From: Stomoxys calcitrans
Taxonomy: Eukaryota; Arthropoda; Insecta; Diptera; Muscidae
Direction: 5' to 3'
DNA length: 64,000 nucleotides
Assembly (NCBI RefSeq): GCF_963082655.1
Contig: NC_081552.1
Location: forward strand, 2,790,001 to 2,854,000
Position 1 is the first letter of the stretch; each line of letters starts with the position of its first letter. The notes under the pieces were generated by a model, which saw only the letters and a program-made list of their open reading frames with translations, had not been told where the DNA came from and did no database searches. Made by a program: the position numbers and the translations under genes. Of the stretch, positions 22,346 to 34,780 are shown one piece after another.

Positions 22346-24129
22346 AGATCTCAACCAAAAAAAGCACAATGTTGACGCATAATGAAATTTTAATTGAAAA
22401 TTATACATTTAGTAGGCATTTGCTGGTAATCGATTCAACTATAAACGACATGTTGCACTACACATAGCACGAAATATTTTACGCCATTGCATTTTTCAAT
22501 GGCAATAAGATTTTATTTTATGGCCGCTCAATGAAAATCAATTTTCCTTTTACGAACTTGCTCACGGAGGCCGCTGTTGTAGTCTGAAAACTAAAACTCA
22601 AAGGCTGATCAAGAAGTTGCGCATGCGCCTGCGCTGGTTTCAAGAACTTCTTTGAGAAGCTAAAATAGCACTACCATCTGTCTGCGACTATGAGTTGGAT
22701 TCCCTTTCTTGGTCATACTGCTGCTTTTGTGACTAGACTTGGCCAACGGTATGCAGTATTCCCGCAACTGGGATGGTTCAATGGTTCCGGGGGATGGCCC
22801 AACCGATAGGCTGGATGGAAAATGTTAACATAAATTCAATAATTTTTGACATTTTATAGCATTTTTATATTCTGTGTGACATCATTAAATGTGTTTTTAT
22901 TGTTCTCTTCATTTGTCCGGCCGGTCCCCGTCTACTCTCGAATGAATGGCCACAACAAAACGATGAGGGCCAACACACGAAACAAATGGAACAACCTCTT
23001 TGTGTGACTGACAAACTGACGAACTGATCGGCTAGATGCCTTCTTGGCTGGCTAGCTAGCTGGCTGACTGAAAGACAGAGGTAACAAACGGACTGCATAC
23101 CTTTTGCATTGCTGACTGTCCTGAGAATTAATAATGAAGAAATGTTTTGTAAATTTCCACTTTTGTTGTGTCGTTGTTTGTGGCGTTTTGTACGCTTTTG
23201 TTGTTCGGGATGAAGAAGAAGAAGCCAAATGGAATAGGAGCATTTGTCCTATGGGGAGGTGGGGGGAGAAATTGGAAACAATGGGCATGGCGTACAGAAC
23301 TGCCCACTCAAAGACGTTTGTCGTCAATGGAAGACAAAATGTTGCTGGTGGCCCCCCTCCCCCCCCCCCAGTAATGGAAATGCACCTAGAGATGGAGGTC
23401 CAACGAATGTAACGCCCAGCACTTGTTTTAATGGCCATGAAATTAAACACACACACACACACAAATAGATGAATAAACTCAGCTTCAAAAAAAAAAGAGT
23501 TCATTTTCATTTGCTGCTATGAGAATGAGTGTGTATGGGTGCTCTTGCAGTTAAAGGTAGACAAGATGTTGTAAGCGGAAAAACTTCTCATTTCGTAAAG
23601 GGGTAAAAGGTCAAGTGATTAACATAAGAACCATAAAAATAAATTAAAATTCTTTTGAAAACCATTAAAAAACAACATCCATAAAATACAGAAACACATT
23701 GTATCTCCATTTCTTTTTCAACGCCTGTAGGGAAATGCACATACGAGTGTGTGTGTGTGTGCTCTTCTATTTTATTGGAAAAATAGTTAATATGGCACAT
23801 CCTAATTAAAAATTATAATTTTCATTAAATACAAGAGGCCATCCCTGTCATGGACAGGGAAATTCCTAAAAGGGTTCAGCACACAGATGACCCAAAACTT
23901 CATGGGTGTCGTTTGGTGAAAGGGGAAAAAAATCATTAAAAAAATATATATTTTTTACAAAGAAACATCAAGGTGCCACTGCCAAAAATCAACAAAGCAT
24001 ATAATTTTTGTCAGTGTGTATAAAATCAATATGCGTAATATGCAATATTCGTATAAAAAATAGGTAATTTTGAGGTAATTACTCACTTGTGAGGTAATTA
24101 CTCCTGGTAGGTAATCAGACGTGTAAGTG
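22346..24129. other. Unique non-coding DNA with simple repeats
   Basis: No gene is supported. Contains a C-rich run at about 23357-23369, CA at 23447-23464 and GT near 23747-23762. GAGGTAATTACTC occurs twice near 24070-24105. Confidence 0.6.
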
Positions 24130-24300
24130 TTGTCGCTCTGCAGCAAGCCGTCTGGACTCGGCAATGAAAAGTTTAGAGCTCAAAGATAAGAGTATCATTG
24201 AGCTCTAAACTTGAATCGGACAACACTCATTGATATGAGAAAAGTATCCTCGCTGTTGCTTAGTGGAATGTTCATGAACAAGTATGCATTTGTATATAAA
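24130..24300 (+). mobile_element. SINE body, diverged
   Basis: CTGCAGCAAGCCGTCTGGAC, CTCGGCAATG, AAACTTGAATCGGACA, CACTCATTGATATGAG and GTGGAATGTTCATGAACAAG follow the body of the SINE seen at 42236-42471 and 6107-6351. The tRNA-like head is missing. An extra inverted copy of the TTGAGCTCTAAACTT block gives it an internal hairpin. Confidence 0.75.
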
Positions 24301-24312
24301 AAATATATTGGA

Positions 24313-25077
24313 ACTAGCTGGACAGGGCCCGCTCCGTTGCGCCTTCTTTCACTCTATTATCTTATCTATAATGACACGGTCAGGAAAAAGGCCTGTTTGG
24401 GGGTGCTGGTACTGCCTTTCAGATATTTCGCCCCAATGTGGATATCATATTGGTGGTCTTCTCCCAAATTTCTTTCATTTAAGCCCTATATTGTTATAGT
24501 CGGTAGATAAATCCAGTATAAGGGTAGTTTTGGGAGTGAATTGGTACCTCATGTATCAGATTCGTGCTCTCAATTCATTTGCGCTTAATATTGTCATTAT
24601 GGGTTTGAAAATCCATTTTACGGGCTTTGGAGGTGGGGCGGCCCCCCTAGACATCCCACCGTAAATGAGTATACCAAATTTCTGTTTTTGACTTATTATA
24701 AATGTAATAAATTTTGAAAAAAATCGCCCCATCCATTTCCGAGATCTGGCGCCTTTGAAAATAGGGTAAGGGGAGGGCCTGCCCATTAAAGTTTGGATGT
24801 TAGCTCTACTTCATTCTCCTTGGAGTAGCCTAACCCTTTGCCCTGAAAGTGGATATCTAATTGAGCTACTTATTGTTATAGTTGGTACATGTGAAAAAAT
24901 TTGTCAACGCCAACTATATGAAAAATCCGCAATTACTTTTTGGGCAACCCAATACTATTTTCGTGGCATGGTATTTCACTAAAAGCTCTTTAATTGTCGA
25001 AAATAAATATTCCAAGGAAAATTTTATTCCATATAAAGTAAAAGAAGGCGCAGCGGAGCGGACCCGGGTCTGCTAGT
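24313..25077. mobile_element. Element D, copy with both inverted termini
   Basis: The left end ACTAGCTGGACAGGGCCCGC plus TCCGTTGCGCCTTCTTTCACT is matched inverted at the right end (AAAGAAGGCGCAGCGGAGCG, GACCCGGGTCTGCTAGT), giving imperfect terminal inverted repeats of about 40 bp. The interior has phrases also found in 51315-52812 (CCCCAATGTGGATATCATAT, TTTCATTTAAGCCC, GGTGGGGCGGCCCCCCTAG). No transposase is seen. The class is not recognised. A mariner-type terminus is embedded at 24891-24953. Confidence 0.65.
24891..24953. mobile_element. Mariner-type MITE, solo right end
   Basis: TGTGAAAAAATTTGTCAACG, CCAACTATATGAAAAATCCG and CAATTACTTTTTGGGCAACC plus CAATA match the right 60 bp of the MITE at 55953-56193. 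The left part is missing. It lies inside element D, so D was there first or both decayed together. Confidence 0.75.
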
Positions 25078-25079
25078 AT

Positions 25080-25488
25080 ATATATAAAGTATGATCTTCA
25101 TGACATTTTAATTGGATCTAGGCATGTCCGTCTGTCTTTTCGTTCGTCTGTCGAAAGCACGCTGACTTTCGAAGGAGTAAAGCTAGGCGCTTGAAATGTT
25201 GCATATATACTTCGAATTAGTAGAGATCGGTTGAGATTGGAAATGGGCCATATTGGTCCAAGTTTTGATATAGCTGCCATACAAGCCGACCTAGGGTCTT
25301 GACTTCTAGAGCTTCTAGAGGGCGCAATTCTTACTCGATTTGGCTGAGATTTTGCATGAAGTGTTCTGGCTATAATCTGATATAGCCGCCATGTAAGCCG
25401 ATGTCTCAGCTTGAGCTTTTAAGTCTCTGGAGGGCGAAATTATTACTAGATTTACCAGAAATTTTGGAGGTGGTGTTTTTCTATGACT
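25080..25488 (+). mobile_element. Family A fragment, core plus two units
   Basis: A core (TATAAAGTATGATCTTCATG, TTAATTGGATCTAGGCATG, short GTCY run, TCGAAAGCACGCTGACTTTC) and array sequence with CTAGAGGGCGCAATTCTTAC. The 5' end is cut at the border of D and there is no palindrome. Confidence 0.8.
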
Positions 25489-25492
25489 GGTG

Positions 25493-26655
25493 TTTTTATA
25501 CCCACCACCGAAGGATGGGGGTATATTCTTTTTGTCATTGCGTTTGCAACACATCCATTTCCGACGATCTAAATATGTTCGTCTGTCTGTCTGTTGAAAT
25601 CTTTTTTTGTCCATTAGCAGGTTAAGTTCGAAGATGGGCTATATCGGACTATATCTTGATATAGACCCCAAATAGACCGATCCTCCGATTTAGGGTCTTA
25701 GGCCCATAAAAGCCACATTTATTATCCGATTTTACTGAAATTTGGGACAGTGAGTTGTGTTAGGCCCTTCGACATCCTCCCTCAATTTGGCTCAGATCGA
25801 TCCAGATTTAGATATAGCTGCCATATAGACCGATCCTCCGATTTAGGGTCTTAGACCCATAAAAGCCACATTTATTATCCGATTTTGCTGAAATTTGAGA
25901 CAGTTAGTTTTCTTAGGCCCTTCAACATCCTCTGTCAATATGACTCAGATCGGTCCAGATTTGGATCTAGCTACCATATAGACCGATCCTCCGATTTATG
26001 GTATTAGGCCCTAATAAAAGCCACATTTATTATCCGATTTTGCAGAAATTTGGGACAGTGAGTTGTGTTAAGTCCTTCGACATACTTCTGCACTATGGTA
26101 CAGATCGGTCCAGATTTGGATATAGCTGCCATATAGACCGGTCTCCCGATTTAGGGTCTTAGGCCCATAAAAGGCGCATTTATTGTCCAATGTCGCCGAA
26201 ATTTGGGACAGTGAGTTAATTAAAGCCCCTTGACATACTTCTGCAATATGGCACAGATCAGTCCAGATTTGGTTATAGCTGCCATATAGACCGATCACTC
26301 GATTTAATGTCTTGGGCCCATAAAAGGCGCATTTATTGTCCGATGTTGCCGAAATTTGGGACAGAGAGTTGAGTTACGCCCCTCCACATATAGATCAATA
26401 TCTCGATTTAAAGTCTTGGCCCCAAAAAAGGCGCATTTATAATCCGATTTAACTGAAATTCCACACAGTGACTTATGTTAGGCTTTTCGACATCCATGTT
26501 GTGCATGGTTCCGATTGGTTTATTTTTAGATACAGCTACTAAAAAGACCAATATTTTGTTATACACAAGTGAACAATGACCCTTAGTTGTTAGTATTTGG
26601 TGCAAGTCGAAACATATTTCGATACAACAGCTATGGGACATAAGTTATGCAGTTT
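25493..26655 (+). mobile_element. Family B element without the terminal palindrome
   Basis: The 5' end TTTTTATACCCACCACCGAA is followed by GGATGGGGGTATATTC. The (TA)n part of the core is deleted here (CCGACGATCTAAATATG). About six array units follow with CATATAGACCGATCCTCCG-type blocks, then the B palindrome-proximal unit (GATACAGCTACTAAAAAGAC, GTCGAAACATATTTCG). It ends in a T run at about 26650 before the palindrome. Confidence 0.88.
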
Positions 26656-29105
26656 TTTTTTTTTAAGAAGTTTAGAACACAGCATTAAGTACTATCCCAA
26701 AATGATTATTGGCATTTCACAGCAAGTTCGATGGAATTTCATTAGTTACAATAAACGCTAATGGAAAATACTATGGGTCCGCTAGTCAAACGATGCTAAA
26801 GTCATTCGAATGATGTGTACCACCATCAACACCTGCGATGTGTGCGATGGTGCAGTCATTTTGGCCTAACAAATGATCCAATCAAATTTAATATTTAAAT
26901 GGGCCAAAACTGAAATCTATGGGGTAAACCTCCCCCTGCGCCACAATGCCCCTCCAATCATATTAAAATATAACTCAACATATGTATCTAGTCCTCGATG
27001 CTCCATATTGTAAGCGTTGTACCAAAGTGTTTTACTTGTTGTTGTTGTGTTGCTGTGCTTATATTAGTAGTCGATAAAGGCAAGTTGATTGTAAAGCCAT
27101 TTAAATGCCAATAAACCACCATAATATTCCAAGTACTTACTCAGCATATTCGGGCTGATCCAATTCTATTGTGGCTGCTGTTGCTATTATTGCGGGTTTT
27201 GGCAATTTACGAATGGATTTTTATGACTCTCCGAGTCAATTGTACAATTCACTTGTCAGTGAGTGAGTGAATGAACACTTGTATTGTTTGGAACGATAGA
27301 ACGAAAGACGCAAACATCCACACAGCGTCATAACGTTATGTTATGACGACAATTGGACTTTATAAAAAAAAGAAAAAATTACTTAATTTGTTAAGTAAAT
27401 AACTGAATTTAATGGACAGTCTGCAGTCTAGGTCAGGAAGGACGGACACATTTTTGAACATGAAATGCTAATAACTTATCTGGCCACAACGAAGGCATTA
27501 AGTGTTTTTTTTAACCGTTACCTCCTCAACTGTCAGTGGCCCACAGTAAGAGGAAATGTGGCTACTTCCGATGTGAGCAGCATCAGCTCGAAAGCGCCAG
27601 CGCCAACAACAGTCATGGCAAAAAATACCCCAGTCATCTCTATAAATGAGCTTACGTACAAACCAACCAACCAAGGGAAAAAATCAATTTTAATGCTGCT
27701 GGAAAATTGTGGCTAATTTTGAGAGTGGAGAGCTTTAAAGTGCGATTACAAGGGAATTTTTTAAAAAGAAATTGAAATACTCGCACTTCCTGTCAGGCGC
27801 CAAATAGGTGCTGCCACCGCTACCAGAGGTGGTGGTGATGATGGCCGAAAGACATCTCCATAATTGGTCAGCAAAGTGAGGAAGTGAAGTTGCCCTTTGC
27901 TGTAACCAAAGAACATTTTCAAAGCTTTATTTCATTTTAATGGACATCTGTTGTTGATAATGCTGATAATTGTTGTTGTTATTGTGGAAAAGAAGACTTC
28001 ATCACGGCAGAATCAAACAACGTCACAAATGTCCGACTAATTTGAACCCTCAGAGATGGACACATGGTTTACATAACTAACCCATTGTTATGGAGTCAGT
28101 CTTTGAGACGTTTGTTCCCCACTATACTGGCATGCGTCGTCTAGAAGACGCCATTCTTGTAATTGATTAATTGTTGCTGCCGCCTGCCTGCTTAGCAATG
28201 CCAGCCTCTCCAGCACGCAGCCAAGCAGACAAACGGACAGACAGCCCCATTGAAGACTACCATTGGACAGGTCGCCTCTGCTTGGCTTTCTACGCTTTCT
28301 TTGGGTCACCAACTGTGGCGCTCCTTCGTTGCTCAACTCCACTACGAGTTCATAAAAACGCAATTTAAAATTGCTCCACAATAGCAGAGGGAGGACAACA
28401 ATTGAAATTTTGTTTTCCTTTAACAGAGAGAAACATCATAAAAATGTTGCGTGTCGGAAATGTCGCGAATTCAAACAGAATGCAACATATCATTTTATAT
28501 TGTTGTCGATCCATTTCTCCTTATATAGTCTTCGTCGTCTTTAGGCGTCGTTGCTGTGGACCCTCAATCGCTGAACGCTCTAGAAACGATTTCGTTGTGG
28601 TGGTGCCATGTTTGCTGCTTTTGTTGTGCATTTTCAAAATATTGGAAATCTCCGAGAGCGAAACATTCATTCATCCATTGGTGATTTCCGTATTTTATTG
28701 CGAGCTTTTTTGTAGGATTTTTTTTTTTTTTTTGATTTTGGAGTTTTCTGCCATACGTATTTGTGACCACTCTTTTGGGCTGCTGTAAGACAAAGACCCA
28801 AAGAAACGCAAAACAATAAAAACTGGGCTGAAATGTAAAAAGACTCGGACGGGCGGGTCGTTTGTTCGTTTGCTTACAGGACAACAATAACCCAGCGAAT
28901 TGGTGAAATCTCGGTTGAAAACTTCACATTTGTCAGAATGACCAATTTTTTGTTGCGTCTTTTATTTTTTTGGGTTAACATGAAGTGACACTAACATGCC
29001 TGAATCAAAAACCAATAAAAGGCGGAGAGAACTTATGAGAAGCAAAGACGAATTTTTAATACCTTTCCGGTGAGAAGGTTGTGCATTCTTTGTTATGTGT
29101 ATTAA
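26656..29105. other. Unique non-coding DNA
   Basis: No gene is supported. Open frames at 28088-28381 and 28402-28788 show no domain. There are T runs near 26655 and 28719-28731. Confidence 0.55.
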
Positions 29106-30040
29106 AAACAAAAGGACATTAGGTTCGCCCGGGCTGAACTTTGGATACCCACCACCATAATCATATATGAATCCGGCATGGACGTCGAGTGGATTAATTA
29201 ATAAAATTCGCTGTTTTAGTGTGTAAAACAGAATATTGGTCTGCATCACAGCTTTGTCCAAATATAAACCGATCGAAACCATGTGGGACACGGATGTCGA
29301 GAAGCCCAACAAAGGTCACTGTGACAAATTTCAGTGAAATCGGATAATAAAGACGCCTTTTATTAGCACAAGACTTTAAATCTGAAATCGGTCTACATGG
29401 CAGCTAAATCCAGATATAGTACGATCTGGATCATACTCGGTACCAATGTCGAGGAGTCTAACGCTACGTTTTGTGTAAAATTTCAGTGAAATCGGATAAT
29501 AAATGTGGCTTTAGAGAGAACTAAAATTGCCAGATCGGTCTATTGGGCAGCTTTATCCAAATATGGAAAGATCGGGGCCATATTGAACATGAATATCGAA
29601 AAGCATAACACAGCTCACTGTGCCAAATTTCAGCGCCATTGGGCAATAAATGTGCCTATTATTGGCCCAAGACGTTAAATCGGGAGATCTGTACGAATGT
29701 CGAGTAGCCTAACGCAACACATTGTAGCAAATTTCAGCGAAATCGGGGCTTCAATGGACCTAAGATCTAAAATCGGCAGATCTGTAATATATATATCAAG
29801 ATATAGTCCGATATACCTCATCCTCGAACTTTACCAGAACCTGTGCAAAGTTTCAGCTAATTATCTCCATTTCTACAGGCTTTAGCGTGATTTCAATAGA
29901 AAGACGGGCGGACATGGCCAGATCGTCTCAGACGATCAAGAATATATATAAATTTTACGTGGTCGGAAAAGGATATTTCAATGTCTTGCAAACGAAATGA
30001 CAAAGTTAATACACCTCCCATCCTTCAGTGGTGGATGTAA
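29106..30040 (-). mobile_element. Family B element, both ends, diverged
   Basis: The left end AAACAAAAGGACATTAGG has a changed palindrome TTCGCCCGGGCTGAA and TTGGATACCCACCACCAT. About five units follow, then CTTTAGCGTGATTTCAAT, GACGGGCGGACATGG, a core that has lost most of the AAATCTAAGACG part, and the 5' end CCCATCCTTCAGTGGTGG. Confidence 0.85.
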
Positions 30041-31168
30041 ATCCAATATCACTTAAGCATACTATTGTTTCTGCTCCAGAAAATGGGGTGCAACACCTTA
30101 AATTAGCGATCTGCTACCTTCAAAATGGTATATGTTTACAAGCGTCTTAAGATTCTAAAGAGAAATTTCTCTAAAGCGATTGCAACTGCGCCAATTTTGT
30201 ATTTTATTCACTCTGTTAAGCTCCAACACCCGTACCAAAAACGACCTCTATAACAGATATAGCTACTATATAAACCGATTCTTAGATTTGAATGCTTGAG
30301 GCTTCTATTTTTGGGCAATTTCTGCAAATTCGCTTCATAAAGGGAGTTTATGGAGTTTAATGGGTTAAGTTTTGTTGGATGGCAGTACTGGTTGATAATT
30401 GTATCATTTGTTAAAGTGAAAAGTACTCTCTATACTCTGCCATTTCATTATAAAGAAACTCATAAACGAGCAACCACTGCAAATCGTTTACATTTATTAA
30501 TCCTGTTCATCCGAGCAGGGCTGCAAGATTTGTCAATTTTTCGGCATTTAGCCGATTTTTAGCTTCAAAAATAGCAAATAATCTTTTAAGAATTATAAAG
30601 AGGTCTTTTTAAGGAGGTATTTTTATTTTGGGTGAATGAAGTTCGAAAATAGTTATAACACCCGCCAAATTACAGCATCCACACAGGGAATTCCATTCGT
30701 GACGTCATCGCCTCTCATCTCTCACCTCCACAACCAGACATCCACAAGCGATCACTCAACCCCCACTCCGCGTCTGATTGGAATGCTCCATTCTTGTACA
30801 AACTTTTTTAGGTCAGGAAGGCGTAGTTTCTTGCCAGATACAGCTAAAATTGGGTATAGAGTTATAAGGGACCATTTTTTTAATAATTGCCATAAATACA
30901 GGACTCCTGATAATTTTTGTTTCTCTTTTGAAGTCCAATTTTGACTACCAAATCTAAAGTAATGTGAACATGGCTGCCATGAAAATCGATCGTTTAGACT
31001 TGCGTTCATTGGAGACGTACTTTGCCTTGATTTGCGATAATTCGGTATATAGAGTGGTATACGACCCCTGACATCGACGCCAAACCTGGTCTATATCCGA
31101 CCATTTCTCGATATATCGTCAATTCATCTTGATCACATGAATGACGCACATTTATCTGATTTCACAAA
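30041..31168. other. Mostly unique non-coding DNA
   Basis: A faint A-like unit lies at about 30215-30345 (GATATAGCTACTATATAAAC, CGATTCTTAGATTTG). The open frame at 30636-30944 is noted as rejected. Nothing else is recognisable. Confidence 0.5.
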
Positions 31169-32548
31169 CAAAAAGTAAAAAGGCGTTAAGTTTGCCCTGG
31201 CCGAACTTTGGATACCCACCACCTCGGGAATATTTGTGAAAATTGCATAACTTATGTCCCATGGCAGTTATATCGAAATATGTTACGATTTGCACCAAAT
31301 ACTAACAAGTACAAGTCATTGTTCACTGGTGTATAACAAAATATTGGTTTTTTTAGTAGCTATATCTAAAAATAAACCAATCGGAACCTTGCACAACATG
31401 TATGTCGAAAAGCCTAACATAAGTCACTGTGTCAAATTTCAGTTACATCGGATTATAAATGCGCCTTTTTTGGGGCCAAGACTTTAAATCGAGATATCGG
31501 TCTATATGTGGAGGGGCGTAACTCAACTCTCTGTCTCAAATTTCGGCAACATCGGACAATAAATGCGCCTTTTATGGGCCCAAAAGATTAAATCGAGAGA
31601 TCGGTCTATATGGCAGCTATATCCAAATCTGGACCGATCTGTGCCATATTGCAGAAGTATATCAAGGGGCGTAACTCAACTCTCTGTCCCAAATTTCGGC
31701 CACATCGGGCGCCTTTTATGGGCCCAAAACCTTAAATCGAGGGATCGGTGTATATGGCAGCTATATCCAAACCTGATCCGATCAAGGCCAAATTGACGAA
31801 GGATGTCGAAGGGCCTAACACAACTCACTGTCCCAAATTTCAGCGAAATCGGATAATAAATGTGGCTTTTATGGGTCTAAGACCCTAAATCGGAGGATCG
31901 GTTTATATGGTAGCTATAACCAAATCCGGACCGATCTGGGCAAAATTAACGAAGGATGTCGAAGGGCCTAATACAACTCACAGTCCCAAATTTCAGCGAA
32001 ATCGGATAATAAATGTGGCTTTTATTGGCCTAAGACCCTAAAGCGGCGGATCGGTCTATATGACAACTATAACCAAATCTGGACCCAATCTGGGCAAAAT
32101 TAACGAATGATGTCGAAAGGCCTAACACAACTCACTGTCTTAAATTTCAGTAAAATCGGATAATAAATATAGCTTTTATTGGCCTAAGACCCTAAATGCG
32201 AAGATCGGTCTATATGGCAGCTATATGCAAATCTGAACCGATCAGGGCACAATTGACGAAGGATGTCGAAGGGCCTAATACATCTCACTGTCCCAAATTT
32301 CAGCGAAATTGGATAATAAATGTGGCTTTTATTGGCCTAAGACCCTAAAGCGGCGGATCGGTCTATATGGCGGCTATATCAAGACATAGTCCGATATAGC
32401 GCATCTTCGAACTTAACTTGCTTATGACTTAGATTTTTACGCTGATCAAGAATATATATACTTTATAGGGTCCAAAATGGATATTTCGATGTGTTGCAAA
32501 CGGAATGACAAAATTATTTTACCCCCATCCTTCGGTGGTGGGTATAAA
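31169..32548 (-). mobile_element. Family B element, near full length (reference copy)
   Basis: The left end AAACAAAAAGTAAAAAGGCG has a palindrome TTTGCCCTGGCCGAA and TTTGGATACCCACCACCTCG. The palindrome-proximal unit (TATATCGAAATATGTTACG) precedes about seven array units. Landmarks at 31743, 31896, 32049, 32203 and 32356 are spaced 153-154 bp. Then come the AACTTAACTTGCTTATGAC block, a core with the GTCY run deleted (ACTTAGATTTTTACGCTGAT), a TA run and the 5' end CCCCCATCCTTCGGTGGTGG. About 1.38 kb. Confidence 0.92.
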
Positions 32549-32844
32549 AATGGGAGATTGGTCTGTATTGGTAAATATTGTCATTGTTGGAGGTCATAAA
32601 AAGTGCATTTTTTACCCGGGTCAAAATATATCCATTATGCTCGGTTCATACTAAACTTCAACTAAATTTAAGACCATTTTATTTATTGTTGTATTAAAAC
32701 CAACAACATTTGTTAAAACAAATGTTTAGATTTTTTGCCGATTTTTAAAATTGTAGTGCCGATTCTGTTCTTAAAAATTACTCATTTTCTTCCAAATTAA
32801 TCTGGCAGCCCTGCGTCCGAGTGTTGCCATATGGAAGCGCAAAA

Positions 32845-33350
32845 AACTGTCAAATTGCATAGATGTAGGTCGGTTGGGATAGTAAATGGGCCAAATCGAT
32901 ACTCATCGCTGCCATCTAACCTATCTATCGATTTGACTTCTTGAATCCCCAGAAGGTGTAATTCCGGACCGATTTGGCTTTTGCATAGCCCCCTAAACAA
33001 TTTTGTCTATTATGGTTCATATCGGACCAAATTTGGATGTTGCTGATTGATTGAGTTCAAGTTGAGGTCTTGAGCCCCTAGAAGGAGCATTCCTTACCCC
33101 AGTGGTGGGAAATTTGAAGCAGATCGGACCAAATCTGAACTAAGCACATTAAAGGTGCATTTTTCGTACGATTTCGCTGATATTTGAAACACTGAGTTTA
33201 GGTAGACCCGTACAAATTTATGTCGCTACTCAGATCGGATCAAATTTGATTATAACTGCCGTATAGATGGATCATCCAATATGTGGTCTTGATCCCATAG
33301 AAGGAACATTTTTCACCAGATTTTGCTGCAAATTCCTGCTCTGCGACACA
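32845..33350 (+). mobile_element. Decayed A/B-type array
   Basis: ATGTAGGTCGGTTGGGATAG, TAAATGGGCCAAATCG, TTGACTTCTTGAATCCCCAG and CTTGAGCCCCTAGAAGGAGC are A-type phrases in plus orientation. The last unit looks more B-like (GGTCTTGATCCCATAGAAGG). There are no termini. An old copy. Confidence 0.65.
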
Positions 33351-34780
33351 TGTCCTTATTTCTTGCTTAGAATTAAATACGAATGTTTCTTTAAATCTGT
33401 GATTATAAAAATCACCAACCGTTTGATAAACCCAGTATACCTCCCGTCCTCCAATGGAGGTAATCAGAATGTCAACGCGAGATTTGTAAAATCGCGAACA
33501 AGAGTTGGAATATTTTCATTATTTTACAGTTATTGTTGCCAAACATGGCCAAAAGAAAAGAAAAAAAAAACATGCGACAAAATATTTTTTTTTTGGCCCT
33601 CAATCAACAGAGCCCATACATACAATAAGTAAGCTGCAGTCCTATTCAACCAAAGACTGGAGCACCATTGCTCACTGCTATTCTAGGAAAAAGCTGCGAA
33701 TTGATTTACAATATTTGCCATTTTCTCGGAAACTATTGACATATACACGAAATGGTTTGTCGTGTCCATCTATCAGAAAATAAGGCCTTCCCCAATGGCT
33801 TTAACGGCCAATGAATGAAGTTCTCCTTTCCACTTTACACATTTTGTGGTCCTAGTGCGGTTGCCGTTCATCTCACCATTGTTGTGGAGTGAGCATAATC
33901 ACTTTAGAGTTTCGACAAGTGTAATGACACTATACACATCATTTTTCACTTGGACATGATAAACCATTGTTTGCATACCAATTAGCAATAACAACATGTA
34001 TTGGTAACAACAATATCGGTTATTGGTAGCCATTCATCCATTCATCCATTCCAACCATCCAGCTATCCATTCTTCGCCCAAACATGAGTCAAAATACGTG
34101 GCGCTGAGAGTCGATTGACCAGCACAGAATTCAACTGCTCGACATCATCGTCATCGTTTGGAAGGAGTTTCGTAGCAAACACAAAGCAATTCTGTACAAT
34201 TCATCAATTAAATGCTAACTTGGCCATTGGAAAAGTGGAACCGTAAAAACCATTTCAAGTCATGTTACACTCGGCCCTTGACTGCCGTTGGTCACTGGTC
34301 TTCTCACCGAATGATTCTTTGGATTCGTTTCTATTTTGGTATCTGGTTGCAGTAAATCGGTGAAAACACACACACGCACACACAGAAGGACACATTGCCA
34401 CAAAGGGACGAGAGGTATTTTTCTATTTATTAAATTGTACACTTTTGTGTGTGTTACAGATGCGCCTCACGTATCTCTGGAACTTGGTTTCAATTGCCAT
34501 TTATTTTTGCGGGTTCGTTCTATTGCTGCCGCCTCTGCACTCCCTGCTGTCTAAGTTGGCTGAGGAGTTGTCGTCATCGCCCTTGAAGCCATGAGTTTGG
34601 GGTCTATGAAGGCCAGCAAGAACTACTGAATCATAGTGCCACCAACAACGCTTATTAGGTAGCGAGTGATAAAAAAGCATAAAAATCGGTTTGAAAGTAT
34701 TTTAAGGAATATCAATTAACAACCAGAAAACTGCAGGAAAAATAAGAAAATATTTTTCTTGTAAAATTTCTTGCTTTATT
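33351..34780. other. Unique non-coding DNA with one candidate micro-exon
   Basis: CATCCATTC-type repeats near 34033-34070 and a CA run near 34366-34382. The only candidate coding segment is the small frame at 34460-34594. Confidence 0.5.
34460..34594 (+). CDS. Candidate small ORF after a splice-acceptor-like site (unproven)
   Basis: The ATG at 34460 directly follows TTTTGTGTGTGTTACAG, a good match to a fly 3' splice site. The 44-codon frame begins MRLTYLWNLVSIAIYFCG and continues with a run of hydrophobic residues (FVLLLPPL), then a polar tail with three serines before TGA at 34592. This resembles a signal peptide or single membrane anchor. No family is recognised, there is no paired upstream exon in view, and a chance frame of this length is common. 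It could also be the start of an exon that splices before the stop. Treat it as a lead only. Confidence 0.15.
   Translation: MRLTYLWNLVSIAIYFCGFVLLLPPLHSLLSKLAEELSSSPLKP

Noticed and set aside
23347..23370. C-run as a possible G-quadruplex on the minus strand
   Set aside because: A simple homopolymer-like run with no separate G tracts of regular spacing. No regulatory context visible.
28402..28788. 128-codon frame with hydrophobic runs
   Set aside because: Hydrophobicity comes from T-rich DNA including a poly-T run. No domain, and an overlapping frame of similar length exists on the other strand.
30636..30944. 102-codon frame with a gene-like C-terminal half
   Set aside because: No family recognised. 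Could be a scrap of an old retroelement, but nothing diagnostic can be read.
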